From NCBI GenBank assembly GCA_023228725.1, contig JALOAQ010000047.1:1-21020 (forward strand): a stretch of 21,020 nt of DNA, written 5' to 3'. The DNA comes from Bacteroidales bacterium. Lineage in GTDB: Bacteria > Bacteroidota > Bacteroidia > Bacteroidales > ML635J-15. The notes beneath the pieces were generated by a model. It saw only the letters and a program-made list of their open reading frames with translations, searched no databases and was not told where the DNA came from. The number at the start of each line of letters is the position of its first letter. Within the stretch, counting starts at the first letter, position 1. This document shows, piece by piece, positions 7,895 through 14,035 of this stretch. Made by a program: the position numbers and the translations under genes.

Positions 7895-8311
7895 ATGAAA
7901 GTAAAAATGAAAAGAGTAACATTATTTCTAATCCTAACCGCAATCTTTGCGAGTTGCGGACAAAGCAACAAAAAAGCGGAAACAATCGAAATCAATCCCG
8001 AAATCGTAAATGTGTTTTACTTTCACGGCAAACAACGCTGTAAAACCTGCGTAGCCGTTCAAGATGTGGCGAGAGAAACCATAGAAAAAAACTTTGCCGA
8101 CAACGACAAAGTTAGTTTTATAGAAATCAACACGGGCGAAAAAGGCAACGAAACGCTGATTGAAAAATACGAAATAACTTGGAACGCACTTATTATCGCC
8201 GAAGGCGATAATAATGTGGATATTACCGACCAAGCCTTTGCGACTGCCGTAAATAATCCGCAGTCGTTGGAAAATCTTATAAAAGAGGAAGTTAATAAAC
8301 GCCTACAATAA
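7895..8311 (+). CDS. arsF: ArsF-family thioredoxin-like lipoprotein
   Basis: A 138-residue exported protein. A short basic start and hydrophobic stretch lead to the lipobox FASC (Cys21), so it should be lipid-anchored outside the inner membrane. A thioredoxin-like fold with QRCKTC (C49, C52) at the active-site position follows. This resembles the ArsF family found in Bacteroidota ars operons, annotated there as part of a nitroaromatic arsenical reduction function. ATG 7895 and 7907 both give a good signal peptide. It ends one base before the start of arsG, so the two are coupled. A redox relay with the membrane protein ArsG, whose architecture is like CcdA/DsbD, is inferred. Confidence 0.78.
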   Translation: MKVKMKRVTLFLILTAIFASCGQSNKKAETIEINPEIVNVFYFHGKQRCKTCVAVQDVARETIEKNFADNDKVSFIEINTGEKGNETLIEKYEITWNALIIAEGDNNVDITDQAFATAVNNPQSLENLIKEEVNKRLQ

Positions 8312-8312
8312 A

Positions 8313-9011
8313 ATGGAATTTTTACAACAATTAGCCGACAGTTCAAACATTCCCTTGCTCACAGCGTTCATTTTGGGAATTATGACAGCGATAAGTCCTT
8401 GCCCTTTGGCAATGAATATTACCGCAACGGCTTATTTGAGCAAAGAAATTACCGATAAAAAGCGAGTTTTTTTCAACGGAATTTTTTATACACTTGGGCG
8501 GATTTTTAGTTATACAGCCGTTGCAAGCATTATTTATTTCGGTGCAAGCAAATTTCAAATTGCTCGTTTGTTTCAGCAATTTGACGGCATTTGGATTGGC
8601 ATTTTTCTTGTCGTTATCGGAATTTTAATGCTCGATTTTATCAAATTCAACATTCCATTTTTGAGCAAACTCACAACAAAAGTCAGTCAAAAAAATCTGA
8701 AACGCAATTATTTGAACGCTTTTTTATTGGGCGTTTTGTTTGCGTTGGCTTTTTGTCCGTATGGTGCGGTGCTGTATTTTGGCGGACTTATTCCGCTCAC
8801 ACTTGCGAGTTCCACAGGTCTTTTGTTACCGCCTGTTTTCGCTTTTGCGACAGGTTTGCCTGTAATCGTAATTGCGTGGTTGTTGGCGTTTAGCGTTTCC
8901 AACATTGGAAATTTTTACAATAAAATGAAATCATTTGAAAAGTGGTTTAAACGGATTGTGGCAGTTATTTTTATTTTAGTTGGAGTTTACAATATAATCA
9001 TAAGTATATGA
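8313..9011 (+). CDS. arsG: ArsG-family membrane protein (CcdA/DsbD-like fold)
   Basis: A 232-residue integral membrane protein with about six hydrophobic segments. The two cysteines characteristic of the CcdA/DsbD electron carriers are in place: C30 in ISPCPLAMN and C148 in LAFCPYG. In Bacteroidota ars operons this family is named ArsG and described as an aminobenzylarsenical efflux permease. The cysteine pair instead suggests it may pass electrons across the membrane to the lipoprotein encoded just upstream; the sequence cannot decide between these. It starts 2 nt after the arsF stop and overlaps arsM by ATGA. Confidence 0.78.
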   Translation: MEFLQQLADSSNIPLLTAFILGIMTAISPCPLAMNITATAYLSKEITDKKRVFFNGIFYTLGRIFSYTAVASIIYFGASKFQIARLFQQFDGIWIGIFLVVIGILMLDFIKFNIPFLSKLTTKVSQKNLKRNYLNAFLLGVLFALAFCPYGAVLYFGGLIPLTLASSTGLLLPPVFAFATGLPVIVIAWLLAFSVSNIGNFYNKMKSFEKWFKRIVAVIFILVGVYNIIISI

Positions 9012-10069
9012 AAATCGAAATTTTAGGTACAGGTTGCAAAAGGTGCAACGATTTGTACGAAGTAGTTAAAAAAGTGGTTGAAGAAACCCAATCCACCGCC
9101 ACAATTACAAAAGTGGAGGACATAATGGAAATTATGAATTTTGGCGTAATGACAACGCCAGCCGTTGTCATTGACGGAAAAATAATTTCGCAGGGCAGTA
9201 TTCCCAAAGAGAGCAAAATTAAAAATTGGCTTTCTCAAAACGGAAAAATCGACTTGAAAGAGTTGGTAAAACAGCAATATAACGCTTTGGCGTTGGCTTC
9301 AAACGACCAACAAAAATGTTGTTGTAATCCGCTTGCACCTGCAAATCCCTCGAAAAAAGTTTATACGATAATGAGCGAGGATTACACAAAACTGAAAGGT
9401 TACGAGCCTGACGCAGATTTGGGCGTGGGTTGCGGACTTCCGACCGAATACGCAGGAATAAAAGAGGGCGATATTGTTGTAGATTTGGGCAGTGGCGCAG
9501 GAAACGACTGTTTTATCGCTCGTGCCGAAACAGGCGAAACAGGGCGGGTTATCGGGATTGACTTTGCCCCTCAAATGCTCGAAAAAGCAAGAAAAAACGC
9601 AACAAAAAGAGGCTATACAAATGTAGAATTTTTAGAGGGCGACATTGAAAATATGCCTTTGCCCGACAAAACCGCCGATGTGATTGTGAGTAATTGCGTG
9701 TTGAATTTGTTACCACGCAAAGACAAAATTTTCAAAGAAATTTATCGAGTTTTGAAAGTTGGCGGACATTTTTGTATTTCCGATGTGGTGCTTAACGGAC
9801 ATTTTCCAAAAGAATTTACCGACAACGCCTCAATGTACGCAGGTTGTATCGCAAGTGCCATTCAGCGAGAAGATTATTTGAGCGAAATTGAAAAAGCGAA
9901 TTTTACCGAAATCAAAGTTGAGCGGACAAAAACGGTCATTATTCCCGATGAAGTGTTGCAGGAAAATTTGGACGAGGAAACAATCCGAAAATACAAAGCA
10001 GGAAATGTGGGAATTTATTCGATAACAGTAACAGGAAAACGAGGTTGCGATTGCGGAGGTCGCTGTTAA
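9008..10069 (+). CDS. arsM: Arsenite S-adenosylmethionine methyltransferase with fused N-terminal thioredoxin-like domain
   Basis: A 353-residue cytoplasmic enzyme that methylates As(III) using S-adenosylmethionine. Residues 1-77 are a small thioredoxin/glutaredoxin-like domain with GTGCKRC (C10, C13) and a cis-Pro at TTPAVV. From about 115 the methyltransferase begins, with motif I VVDLGSGAGND (157-167) and the three ArsM cysteines: C142 (GVGCGLP), C230 (VSNCVLN) and C280 (YAGCIAS), matching the arsenic-binding triad of characterised ArsM enzymes. Further clusters are KCCC (103-106) in the linker and CDCGGRC at the C terminus. ArsM normally takes electrons from free thioredoxin, so the fusion would supply its own reductant. 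It overlaps arsG by 4 nt. Confidence 0.92.
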   Translation: MKIEILGTGCKRCNDLYEVVKKVVEETQSTATITKVEDIMEIMNFGVMTTPAVVIDGKIISQGSIPKESKIKNWLSQNGKIDLKELVKQQYNALALASNDQQKCCCNPLAPANPSKKVYTIMSEDYTKLKGYEPDADLGVGCGLPTEYAGIKEGDIVVDLGSGAGNDCFIARAETGETGRVIGIDFAPQMLEKARKNATKRGYTNVEFLEGDIENMPLPDKTADVIVSNCVLNLLPRKDKIFKEIYRVLKVGGHFCISDVVLNGHFPKEFTDNASMYAGCIASAIQREDYLSEIEKANFTEIKVERTKTVIIPDEVLQENLDEETIRKYKAGNVGIYSITVTGKRGCDCGGRC

Positions 10070-10081
10070 AAACAAAAACAA

Positions 10082-10276
10082 ATGAATTGCAAAAATGTAA
10101 AAGAGTGTGCTTGTCCGAAAACGACTTGCCCCAATCACGGAAAATGTTGTGCTTGCGTAATCAAACACAAAAACACAGATAGTTTGCCGTTTTGTCTGTT
10201 CCTCGACAACGAGGGCGACAAAAGCGTGAAAAACTATTATCGGAAACTGAAAATAAGGTTTGAAAACGAAGAGTAA
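10082..10276 (+). CDS. Small cysteine-rich protein, DUF6485-like
   Basis: A 64-residue soluble protein with eight cysteines, seven of them in the first 27 residues: NCKNVKECACPKTTCPNHGK then CCACVIKH, and one further Cys near FCLFL. The pattern resembles the DUF6485 family of short Cys-rich cytosolic proteins. The thiols could bind a metal or metalloid, which would fit its place 12 nt after arsM, but no function is established. It is the last gene of the arsenic cassette, ending 18 nt before the cassette's terminal inverted repeat. Confidence 0.75.
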   Translation: MNCKNVKECACPKTTCPNHGKCCACVIKHKNTDSLPFCLFLDNEGDKSVKNYYRKLKIRFENEE

Positions 10277-10294
10277 AAATGGGGAAAAATGCAC

Positions 10295-10427
10295 TGCACC
10301 TAACGAGCGGTTTGGCGCAATGGCGGGTGTAGCACCGCACAAGCGGCAGTGCGAATTTGGAAGTTTCGCGCCCGCACGAACGGCAGTGAGCCCGCCACTG
10401 CGCCAAGCCGCCGCGCCGTTATGGGCA
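10295..10427 (+). repeat. attC-like site D between cassettes 3 and 4
   Basis: R'' ACCTAAC (10298-10304) and R' GTTATGG (10418-10424) enclose a GC-rich hairpin: 10308-10327 pairs with 10391-10410 at 18 of 20 positions, both mismatches transitions. The stem is followed at once by the R' core. The site is far richer in G and C than the flanking genes. Recombination would fall after G10418. Confidence 0.78.
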
Positions 10428-10447
10428 AGCATACAGCAATCTAATGA

Positions 10448-10485
10448 AATTATCGGTAAAAATAATTTTTATTGCCAAAATATAG
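10448..10485 (+). repeat. Direct repeat copy 1 at the abiEi promoter
   Basis: AATTATCGG (10448-10456), 14 less conserved bases and ATTGCCAAAATATAG (10471-10485) recur with identical spacing at 11238-11275, just upstream of the toxin start. AbiEi proteins autorepress by binding repeats at their promoter, so this is a candidate operator. Confidence 0.55.
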
Positions 10486-10486
10486 C

Positions 10487-10494
10487 TATCTTTG
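10487..10494 (+). promoter_or_regulatory. -7 box upstream of abiEi
   Basis: TATCTTTG matches the Bacteroidota TAnnTTTG consensus exactly. No clear -33 box is visible at the right distance. It directly follows the candidate operator repeat. Confidence 0.5.
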
Positions 10495-11289
10495 TATCAA
10501 AATATTGATGATATAGAAACAGATACTTTACATACAAGAGAGTTAAAACAGCACTTTAAAAAAGGGCATGAATTTAGAAGCAAAGACCTGAATGATTTTT
10601 ATCAATCAATCTCGCCAAATTTAAATCTAAAAAAAACAAGCTTAAATTGGCGAATATACAAATTGGTTCAGTTAGGTGTTATTCAGCGAATTGGAAGAGG
10701 CATATTTATTTTAGGTGAAACCTCGAATTTTAAACCAGAAATAAGTAAAAGCCTTAAAAATAAATATGATAAAATTAAAGCAGAATATCCTTTTGTTGAA
10801 TTTTGTCTCTGGAACACATCAGTATTCAATGAATTTTCAAGCCATCAAACGAATAAAAATTTCACCATAATTGAGGTAGAAAAAGATAGTGCTGAATCTA
10901 TTTTTCATTTTTTAAAAGAGAGCAATAATAATGTATTTATTAATCCTGACAAGGATATTTTATTGCAATACATTTATGATATAATAAATCCCATAATTAT
11001 CAAGACTTTAATATCTGAATCTCCTCTTCAAATGGTTAACAAGGTACAAACGATAACTATTGAAAAAATGTTGGTTGATTTATTTAGCGATACAGTTATT
11101 TTTGATCTGTTTCAAGGAAATGAAAGAAGTATTATTTATACCGAAGCATTTGAGAAATATACGATTAACAACAATAAATTATTGAGATATGCTTCAAGGC
11201 GTGGAAAGAAAGAAGAAATCCAAGAATATATCAATTTAATTATCGGCAATAAACAGGATTATTGCCAAAATATAGTAAATGATAGATAA
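10492..11289 (+). CDS. abiEi: AbiEi-family antitoxin (type IV toxin-antitoxin / abortive infection)
   Basis: A protein of up to 265 residues. The N-terminal winged helix is clear: LNLKKTSLNWRIYKLVQLGVIQRIGRGIF (about 48-76), the usual opening of AbiEi antitoxins of the DUF6577 type, followed by the conserved C-terminal body ending ..LLRYASRRGKKEEIQEYI. AbiEi represses its own promoter and counters the nucleotidyltransferase toxin AbiEii. No ATG exists in frame near the 5' end. The TTG at 10492 overlaps the -7 box, so it cannot be in the transcript from that promoter; the true start may be a rare codon such as ATT, or the start may have been lost by mutation. The toxin gene overlaps the 3' end but is truncated, leaving this as an orphan antitoxin. 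Confidence 0.8.
   Translation: MYQNIDDIETDTLHTRELKQHFKKGHEFRSKDLNDFYQSISPNLNLKKTSLNWRIYKLVQLGVIQRIGRGIFILGETSNFKPEISKSLKNKYDKIKAEYPFVEFCLWNTSVFNEFSSHQTNKNFTIIEVEKDSAESIFHFLKESNNNVFINPDKDILLQYIYDIINPIIIKTLISESPLQMVNKVQTITIEKMLVDLFSDTVIFDLFQGNERSIIYTEAFEKYTINNNKLLRYASRRGKKEEIQEYINLIIGNKQDYCQNIVNDR
11238..11275 (+). repeat. Direct repeat copy 2 inside the 3' end of abiEi, upstream of the toxin start
   Basis: It shares 31 of 38 positions with 10448-10485, including 15 identical bases in a row. This copy also contains a perfect 8-bp inverted repeat GGCAATAA (11245-11252) / TTATTGCC (11259-11266) with a 6-nt spacer. It ends 3 nt before the toxin ATG. Confidence 0.55.
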
Positions 11290-11320
11290 AGAAAGAATAT
11301 CAATAGAATGGTGTATATAA
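11279..11320 (+). pseudogene. Truncated start of an AbiEii toxin gene
   Basis: ATG 11279 overlaps the abiEi stop and reads MIDKERISIEWCI before a TAA. The first eleven residues fit the usual N terminus of AbiEii nucleotidyltransferase toxins in Bacteroidota, which follow AbiEi in exactly this arrangement. Homology ends at about 11311, shortly before an IS-end-like string, so the rest was deleted. The nucleotidyltransferase core is absent. The toxin identity is inferred from a very short peptide and its position. Confidence 0.55.
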
Positions 11321-11499
11321 TAATCCAAAACTGTCCACCTAAAATAAGTTAAAAGTCGAAAGTCTGTAAAGTCGAAAGGGCTTCTTCGTTTTTCGCTAAG
11401 CTCAAAACTCGAAGATAGGCAACCACTAATTACACGAATTTACACGAATTTTGGCTTCGAGCATTTCGCTTTGCTCAATGCTCGAAGGAAAAGGTTTTT
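11321..11499. other. Non-coding scar region with palindromes, end of cassette 4
   Basis: CCAAAACTGTCCACC (11323-11337) resembles the IS-type string near 930 in inverse. The direct repeat TACACGAATTT occurs twice in tandem around 11431-11451. CTTCGAGCATT (11455-11465) and AATGCTCGAAG (11477-11487) form a perfect 11-bp stem 13 nt before the GTTGGCG core at 11500, which may be the surviving hairpin of cassette 4's attC site. No gene is supported. Confidence 0.4.
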
Positions 11500-11508
11500 G
11501 TTGGCGGT

Positions 11509-11943
11509 GCTGTCTGCAAGGGAGATTTCTCGTGAAGCGGAGCTTCACTCGAAATGACCAATAAATATCGGTTGTGAGCTGGGGTTGAATTTTCCGTCTG
11601 TTTTGTCATGATTTTTGCAATAAATAGCAAAAATCCCGCCAAAACCCCCACAAAACCAACACCCCTATCTAAATTATACGTAAATTCCTAAATAAAGTTT
11701 CATTTTTCACTCTCAAATCGGTTCGAGTTTTAAAAGTCGGAGTTTTTCGGTTTTATTGGTGTAGTTTTGAGGAATAAAAGTAGTACAGTTTTTAATGAAT
11801 ATTAATTTAAAACTAATTTTATAAAGACTTAAATTCAAAATATATTAATAGTTTTACAGGACATTATTATAATATTATAGGTTTAGCTTCGCTACTACTT
11901 CGTGGTTTAGGCAAACTGACCTTAGTGGTAATAGCTTAAAACA
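11509..11943. other. Non-coding stretch downstream of the TOPRIM gene
   Basis: No gene is supported. Two strong palindromes are visible: GTGAAGC-GGA-GCTTCAC (11532-11548) and GATTTTTGC/GCAAAAATC (11610-11618/11627-11635, 8-nt loop). Either could help end transcripts arriving from the right, but neither has a clean U-tract. The remainder is AT-rich. Confidence 0.4.
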
Positions 11944-12534
11944 TTACTTTACATTTAAGTATCTTTCTAAATCATCAAAGACACCTTTTAATGCTTTAAT
12001 AATTTTTGACAAGTCTAATTTTTCAAGAAATTTATGTGTATAATATCCTTTTTGGTAAATTTTATTACTTGTTTTAAACAAACCCTTTAAAACTTTCAAT
12101 CCTTCTTGTGAAACTTTTTTAGGTTTCTTAATTTTCAAAAAATCACAAATTCCATCTAAATCTTTTATAAACCAATCCTCAATCATTTTTTGAGATTTTA
12201 TTTCATAAAAAGATTTTATTCCTAACTCAGCAACCCCCTTTCTAACTTTACTCCAATTTGTTGGTGGTTTTTTAGCTAACTCAAAAACATCTGTATCATA
12301 ACAACAAAAGACAATTATTTCTAAATCTTTGTATTTCTTATCTTTTAGAATGTCATTTTTTAACTTAGAAACAACTTTAGCTTCAAACCTGCCAATACCT
12401 TTAAGATTTATTCTCTTAACTTCTGGAAAAGGTTTACTTGACTTTTCTTTATAATAGTTAATGAGTAATCGATAAAATTCAGCTTCTGTATCACCTTCAA
12501 CAAACAAAACAAGTAGTTTAGATAGGTCTTTCAT
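11944..12534 (-). CDS. TOPRIM-domain protein, partner of the upstream ATPase (candidate defence nuclease)
   Basis: A 196-residue protein. LLVLFVEGDTEAEFYRLL (7-24) with E13 and IIVFCCYDTDVFE with D80-x-D82 give the Glu and Asp-x-Asp metal ligands of the TOPRIM fold; IKSQKMIEDWF (112-122) adds acidic residues. Similar proteins (RloB, AriB of PARIS, the nuclease part of OLD proteins) pair with ABC-type ATPases in phage defence. At 196 residues it is shorter than typical AriB, so I do not call it PARIS. It overlaps the ATPase stop by one base (TAATG), so the two are translationally coupled. The fold is reasonably clear; the nuclease and defence roles are inferred from the pairing. Confidence 0.72.
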   Translation of the reverse strand: MKDLSKLLVLFVEGDTEAEFYRLLINYYKEKSSKPFPEVKRINLKGIGRFEAKVVSKLKNDILKDKKYKDLEIIVFCCYDTDVFELAKKPPTNWSKVRKGVAELGIKSFYEIKSQKMIEDWFIKDLDGICDFLKIKKPKKVSQEGLKVLKGLFKTSNKIYQKGYYTHKFLEKLDLSKIIKALKGVFDDLERYLNVK

Positions 12535-13853
12535 TAGTTACACATTTCGTTAAAAAAATCGTCATCCGATGATTGGCATTCAATCATCTTCTCAAAAATC
12601 AAATCTCCTACAGAAATATTTTCATCTTCGGCTAATAAAAGTAACTTTTTAAACTTAGACTTTCTCAATTGTTTAAATATTGCTAAACCTTTTTCATTTG
12701 GAGTGCCTATTTTAATATTAGAAAAATCTAAATATTGAATTAAATAAGGAGAATGGCTACTTAAAAGAATTTTTGAGTTTTCTAATAAATTATCTAAAAT
12801 AATTAATAGTTTTTGTAATAAACCTGGATGAATAGAATTTTCTAATTCTTCATAAGTGATTAAAGGCATCTTGTTAATTTCGGCAGCGATTGCTACAGAA
12901 ACAACATAAAATATTTTTTGAGAACCTGAAGATAAGCTTGTTATACTTGTCTGTTGATTATTGTTTCTTTCTTTTACCCTTATATCATAAATCTTCTCTG
13001 GAAAATCTAACGGCAACTTAATTTTAGCCTCTTCATTCTTAAAAGAGATAGTTTCTTTTAAATCTATTTCAACAGGCTCGAAATCTTCTAAAGAAGGAAG
13101 TAATGTCATTACCGCATCTTTAAAAAGTTCAAAATATTGAGGTTTCTTCTTCGAAAGTCCATAAATAAAATATGCAGAATTGGCAGCTTCATTCATTGAC
13201 AAAGAATAGTCATTTTTTACAATTAGATTTTCATTATTATGAATTCTATTTTTTTTATATAAATCATCTGGATTTTGTAAAGTATCTACTGATGCTACAT
13301 TTAAATCATTGATAGTCTTAATAATCGAGTAATAAAATAACTCATCGAAACTCTCTAGTTTATTAATAACCAATTCATCCTTTTCTATTTTTATTTCTCG
13401 ATCGCACCTTCCTGTCTTTGAAGGCAAATAAGCGGCTTTATTTAAACCTCTTTTTAAAAAAGTAGAATATTTCAAATCTTCCACCAAATTTTTAACTTTT
13501 AACGATTCTTCTAATATTCTTTTACCTCTTTCTTTATCATTTTTTATCCAATCAAAAGAATATGAATAAATTATAGAATAATTTGATGATTCGTTTATGG
13601 CATTAATTTCAATTTCAAATCTAAAAGGCTTATTATCAATATTCTCATTATAAGGAATAAAAGGTTTAAAAGCCATCATTTTAGCTTTGGTTTTCGATTG
13701 GTTTTTTATAAAATCTATACCAAACTGAATACCTTTAATAACATTTGATTTTCCATAATTATTTAAAGCAACGAGTGTATTAATTTTATTAAAATCCAGC
13801 TCTACACTTTCAACATTAGAAAAACCTCCAAATTTGACCCTAACTATTTCCAT
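12534..13853 (-). CDS. OLD/RloA/AriA-like ABC-type ATPase (candidate phage-defence sensor)
   Basis: A 439-residue soluble ATPase. It starts MEIVRVKFGGFSNVESVELDF, the typical opening of RecF/OLD-type ATPases. The Walker A is ALNNYGKSNVIKG (29-41), a Q/signature region SLSSGSQKIF comes late, then the Walker B strand PLITYEELENSIHPGLL and the switch histidine in LLSSHSPYLI. No coiled-coil arm is obvious. With the TOPRIM gene right behind, the arrangement resembles PARIS (AriA-AriB) and RloAB, where the ATPase holds the nuclease until phage infection is sensed. This role is inferred; the ATPase family is secure. The gene has its own promoter, needed because it points against the cassette array. 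Confidence 0.8.
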   Translation of the reverse strand: MEIVRVKFGGFSNVESVELDFNKINTLVALNNYGKSNVIKGIQFGIDFIKNQSKTKAKMMAFKPFIPYNENIDNKPFRFEIEINAINESSNYSIIYSYSFDWIKNDKERGKRILEESLKVKNLVEDLKYSTFLKRGLNKAAYLPSKTGRCDREIKIEKDELVINKLESFDELFYYSIIKTINDLNVASVDTLQNPDDLYKKNRIHNNENLIVKNDYSLSMNEAANSAYFIYGLSKKKPQYFELFKDAVMTLLPSLEDFEPVEIDLKETISFKNEEAKIKLPLDFPEKIYDIRVKERNNNQQTSITSLSSGSQKIFYVVSVAIAAEINKMPLITYEELENSIHPGLLQKLLIILDNLLENSKILLSSHSPYLIQYLDFSNIKIGTPNEKGLAIFKQLRKSKFKKLLLLAEDENISVGDLIFEKMIECQSSDDDFFNEMCN

Positions 13854-13883
13854 AATACGAAATGTTTTATTTCATTTAAAGTA

Positions 13884-13915
13884 CAAAAGTAATAAATTTA
13901 AATTAAAAAACCAAA
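13884..13915 (-). promoter_or_regulatory. Promoter of the ATPase/TOPRIM operon
   Basis: On the minus strand, TTTG (13915-13912) is followed 20 nt later by TACTTTTG (13891-13884), an exact match to the Bacteroidota -33 and -7 elements. The start codon is 30 nt further on. Confidence 0.6.
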
Positions 13916-13939
13916 CGAAACGAAATAAAAATCACAACT

Positions 13940-14035
13940 ACCGCCAACACCGATTTTGTGCAATATAGGGCGAAGTGCTTCGTATCAAAAGTTACACTAA
14001 AAATTCGCCCTTCGCCCAGCCCTTCCACTCACCAT
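13940..14035 (+). repeat. attC-like site E, right edge of the cassette array
   Basis: R'' CGCCAAC (13942-13948) is followed after 25 nt by AGTGCTTCGTAT (13974-13985), the same motif and distance as in site B. GGGCGAAG (13968-13975) pairs with CTTCGCCC (14010-14017). The R' core on the right is lost: where site B has GTTAGCCACCAT this site reads ACTCACCAT. The next base is the last of the cotransporter stop codon, so this is the chromosome junction. Confidence 0.6.

Larger units (their letters stand above)
7206..10418 (+). mobile_element. Integron-type gene cassette 3: arsenic resistance operon
   Basis: This 3.2-kb unit is bounded by GTTAGGTGCA (7205-7214) and its perfect inverted copy TGCACCTAAC (10295-10304). 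It has its own promoter and regulator, and all five genes run in the attC direction. The last stop is 18 nt before the inverted repeat. Its genes are visibly richer in G and C than cassettes 1, 2 and 4, suggesting a different donor. Confidence 0.7.
10419..11500 (+). mobile_element. Integron-type gene cassette 4 (right end decayed): AbiE antitoxin
   Basis: The unit starts with GTTATGGGCA (10418-10427). The expected inverted copy TGCCCATAAC is absent, and the next core is GTTGGCG at 11500. The toxin gene stops after 13 codons, so the right part of the cassette, including R'', appears to have been lost by deletion or an insertion that later left. Confidence 0.5.
11501..14030 (+). mobile_element. 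Integron-type gene cassette 5: ATPase/TOPRIM pair in antisense orientation
   Basis: The unit is bounded by GTTGGCGGT (11500-11508) and its perfect inverted copy ACCGCCAAC (13940-13948), followed by hairpin site E. The two genes run opposite to the attC direction and have their own promoter on the minus strand. Orientation is set by site E, whose inner 12-mer lies in the same direction and at the same distance from R'' as in site B. Confidence 0.58.

Noticed and set aside
9830..10432. Long open frame on the minus strand opposite arsM and the Cys-rich gene
   Set aside because: It is antisense to clearly conserved arsM sequence, runs through attC-like site D and has no recognisable motif; it is a shadow frame.
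10260..10508. Open frame on the plus strand across site D (Ala/Pro-rich peptide)
   Set aside because: It is a translation of the GC-rich attC hairpin and spans the cassette boundary, with no family resemblance.
11532..11635. Palindromes as Rho-independent terminators
   Set aside because: Stems are good but neither is followed by a clear T run in the right direction, so they are listed only as palindromes.
12534..13853. Calling the ATPase/TOPRIM pair PARIS, Gabija or Septu outright
   Set aside because: The TOPRIM protein is short and separate, with no helicase (Gabija) or HNH nuclease (Septu); PARIS-like is as far as the sequence allows.
11500..13948. Reading cassette 5 in the minus direction, with the 11455-11487 palindrome as its attC
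   Set aside because: Gene direction would then be normal, but the 12-mer and its 25-nt spacing in site E match site B only in the plus direction.
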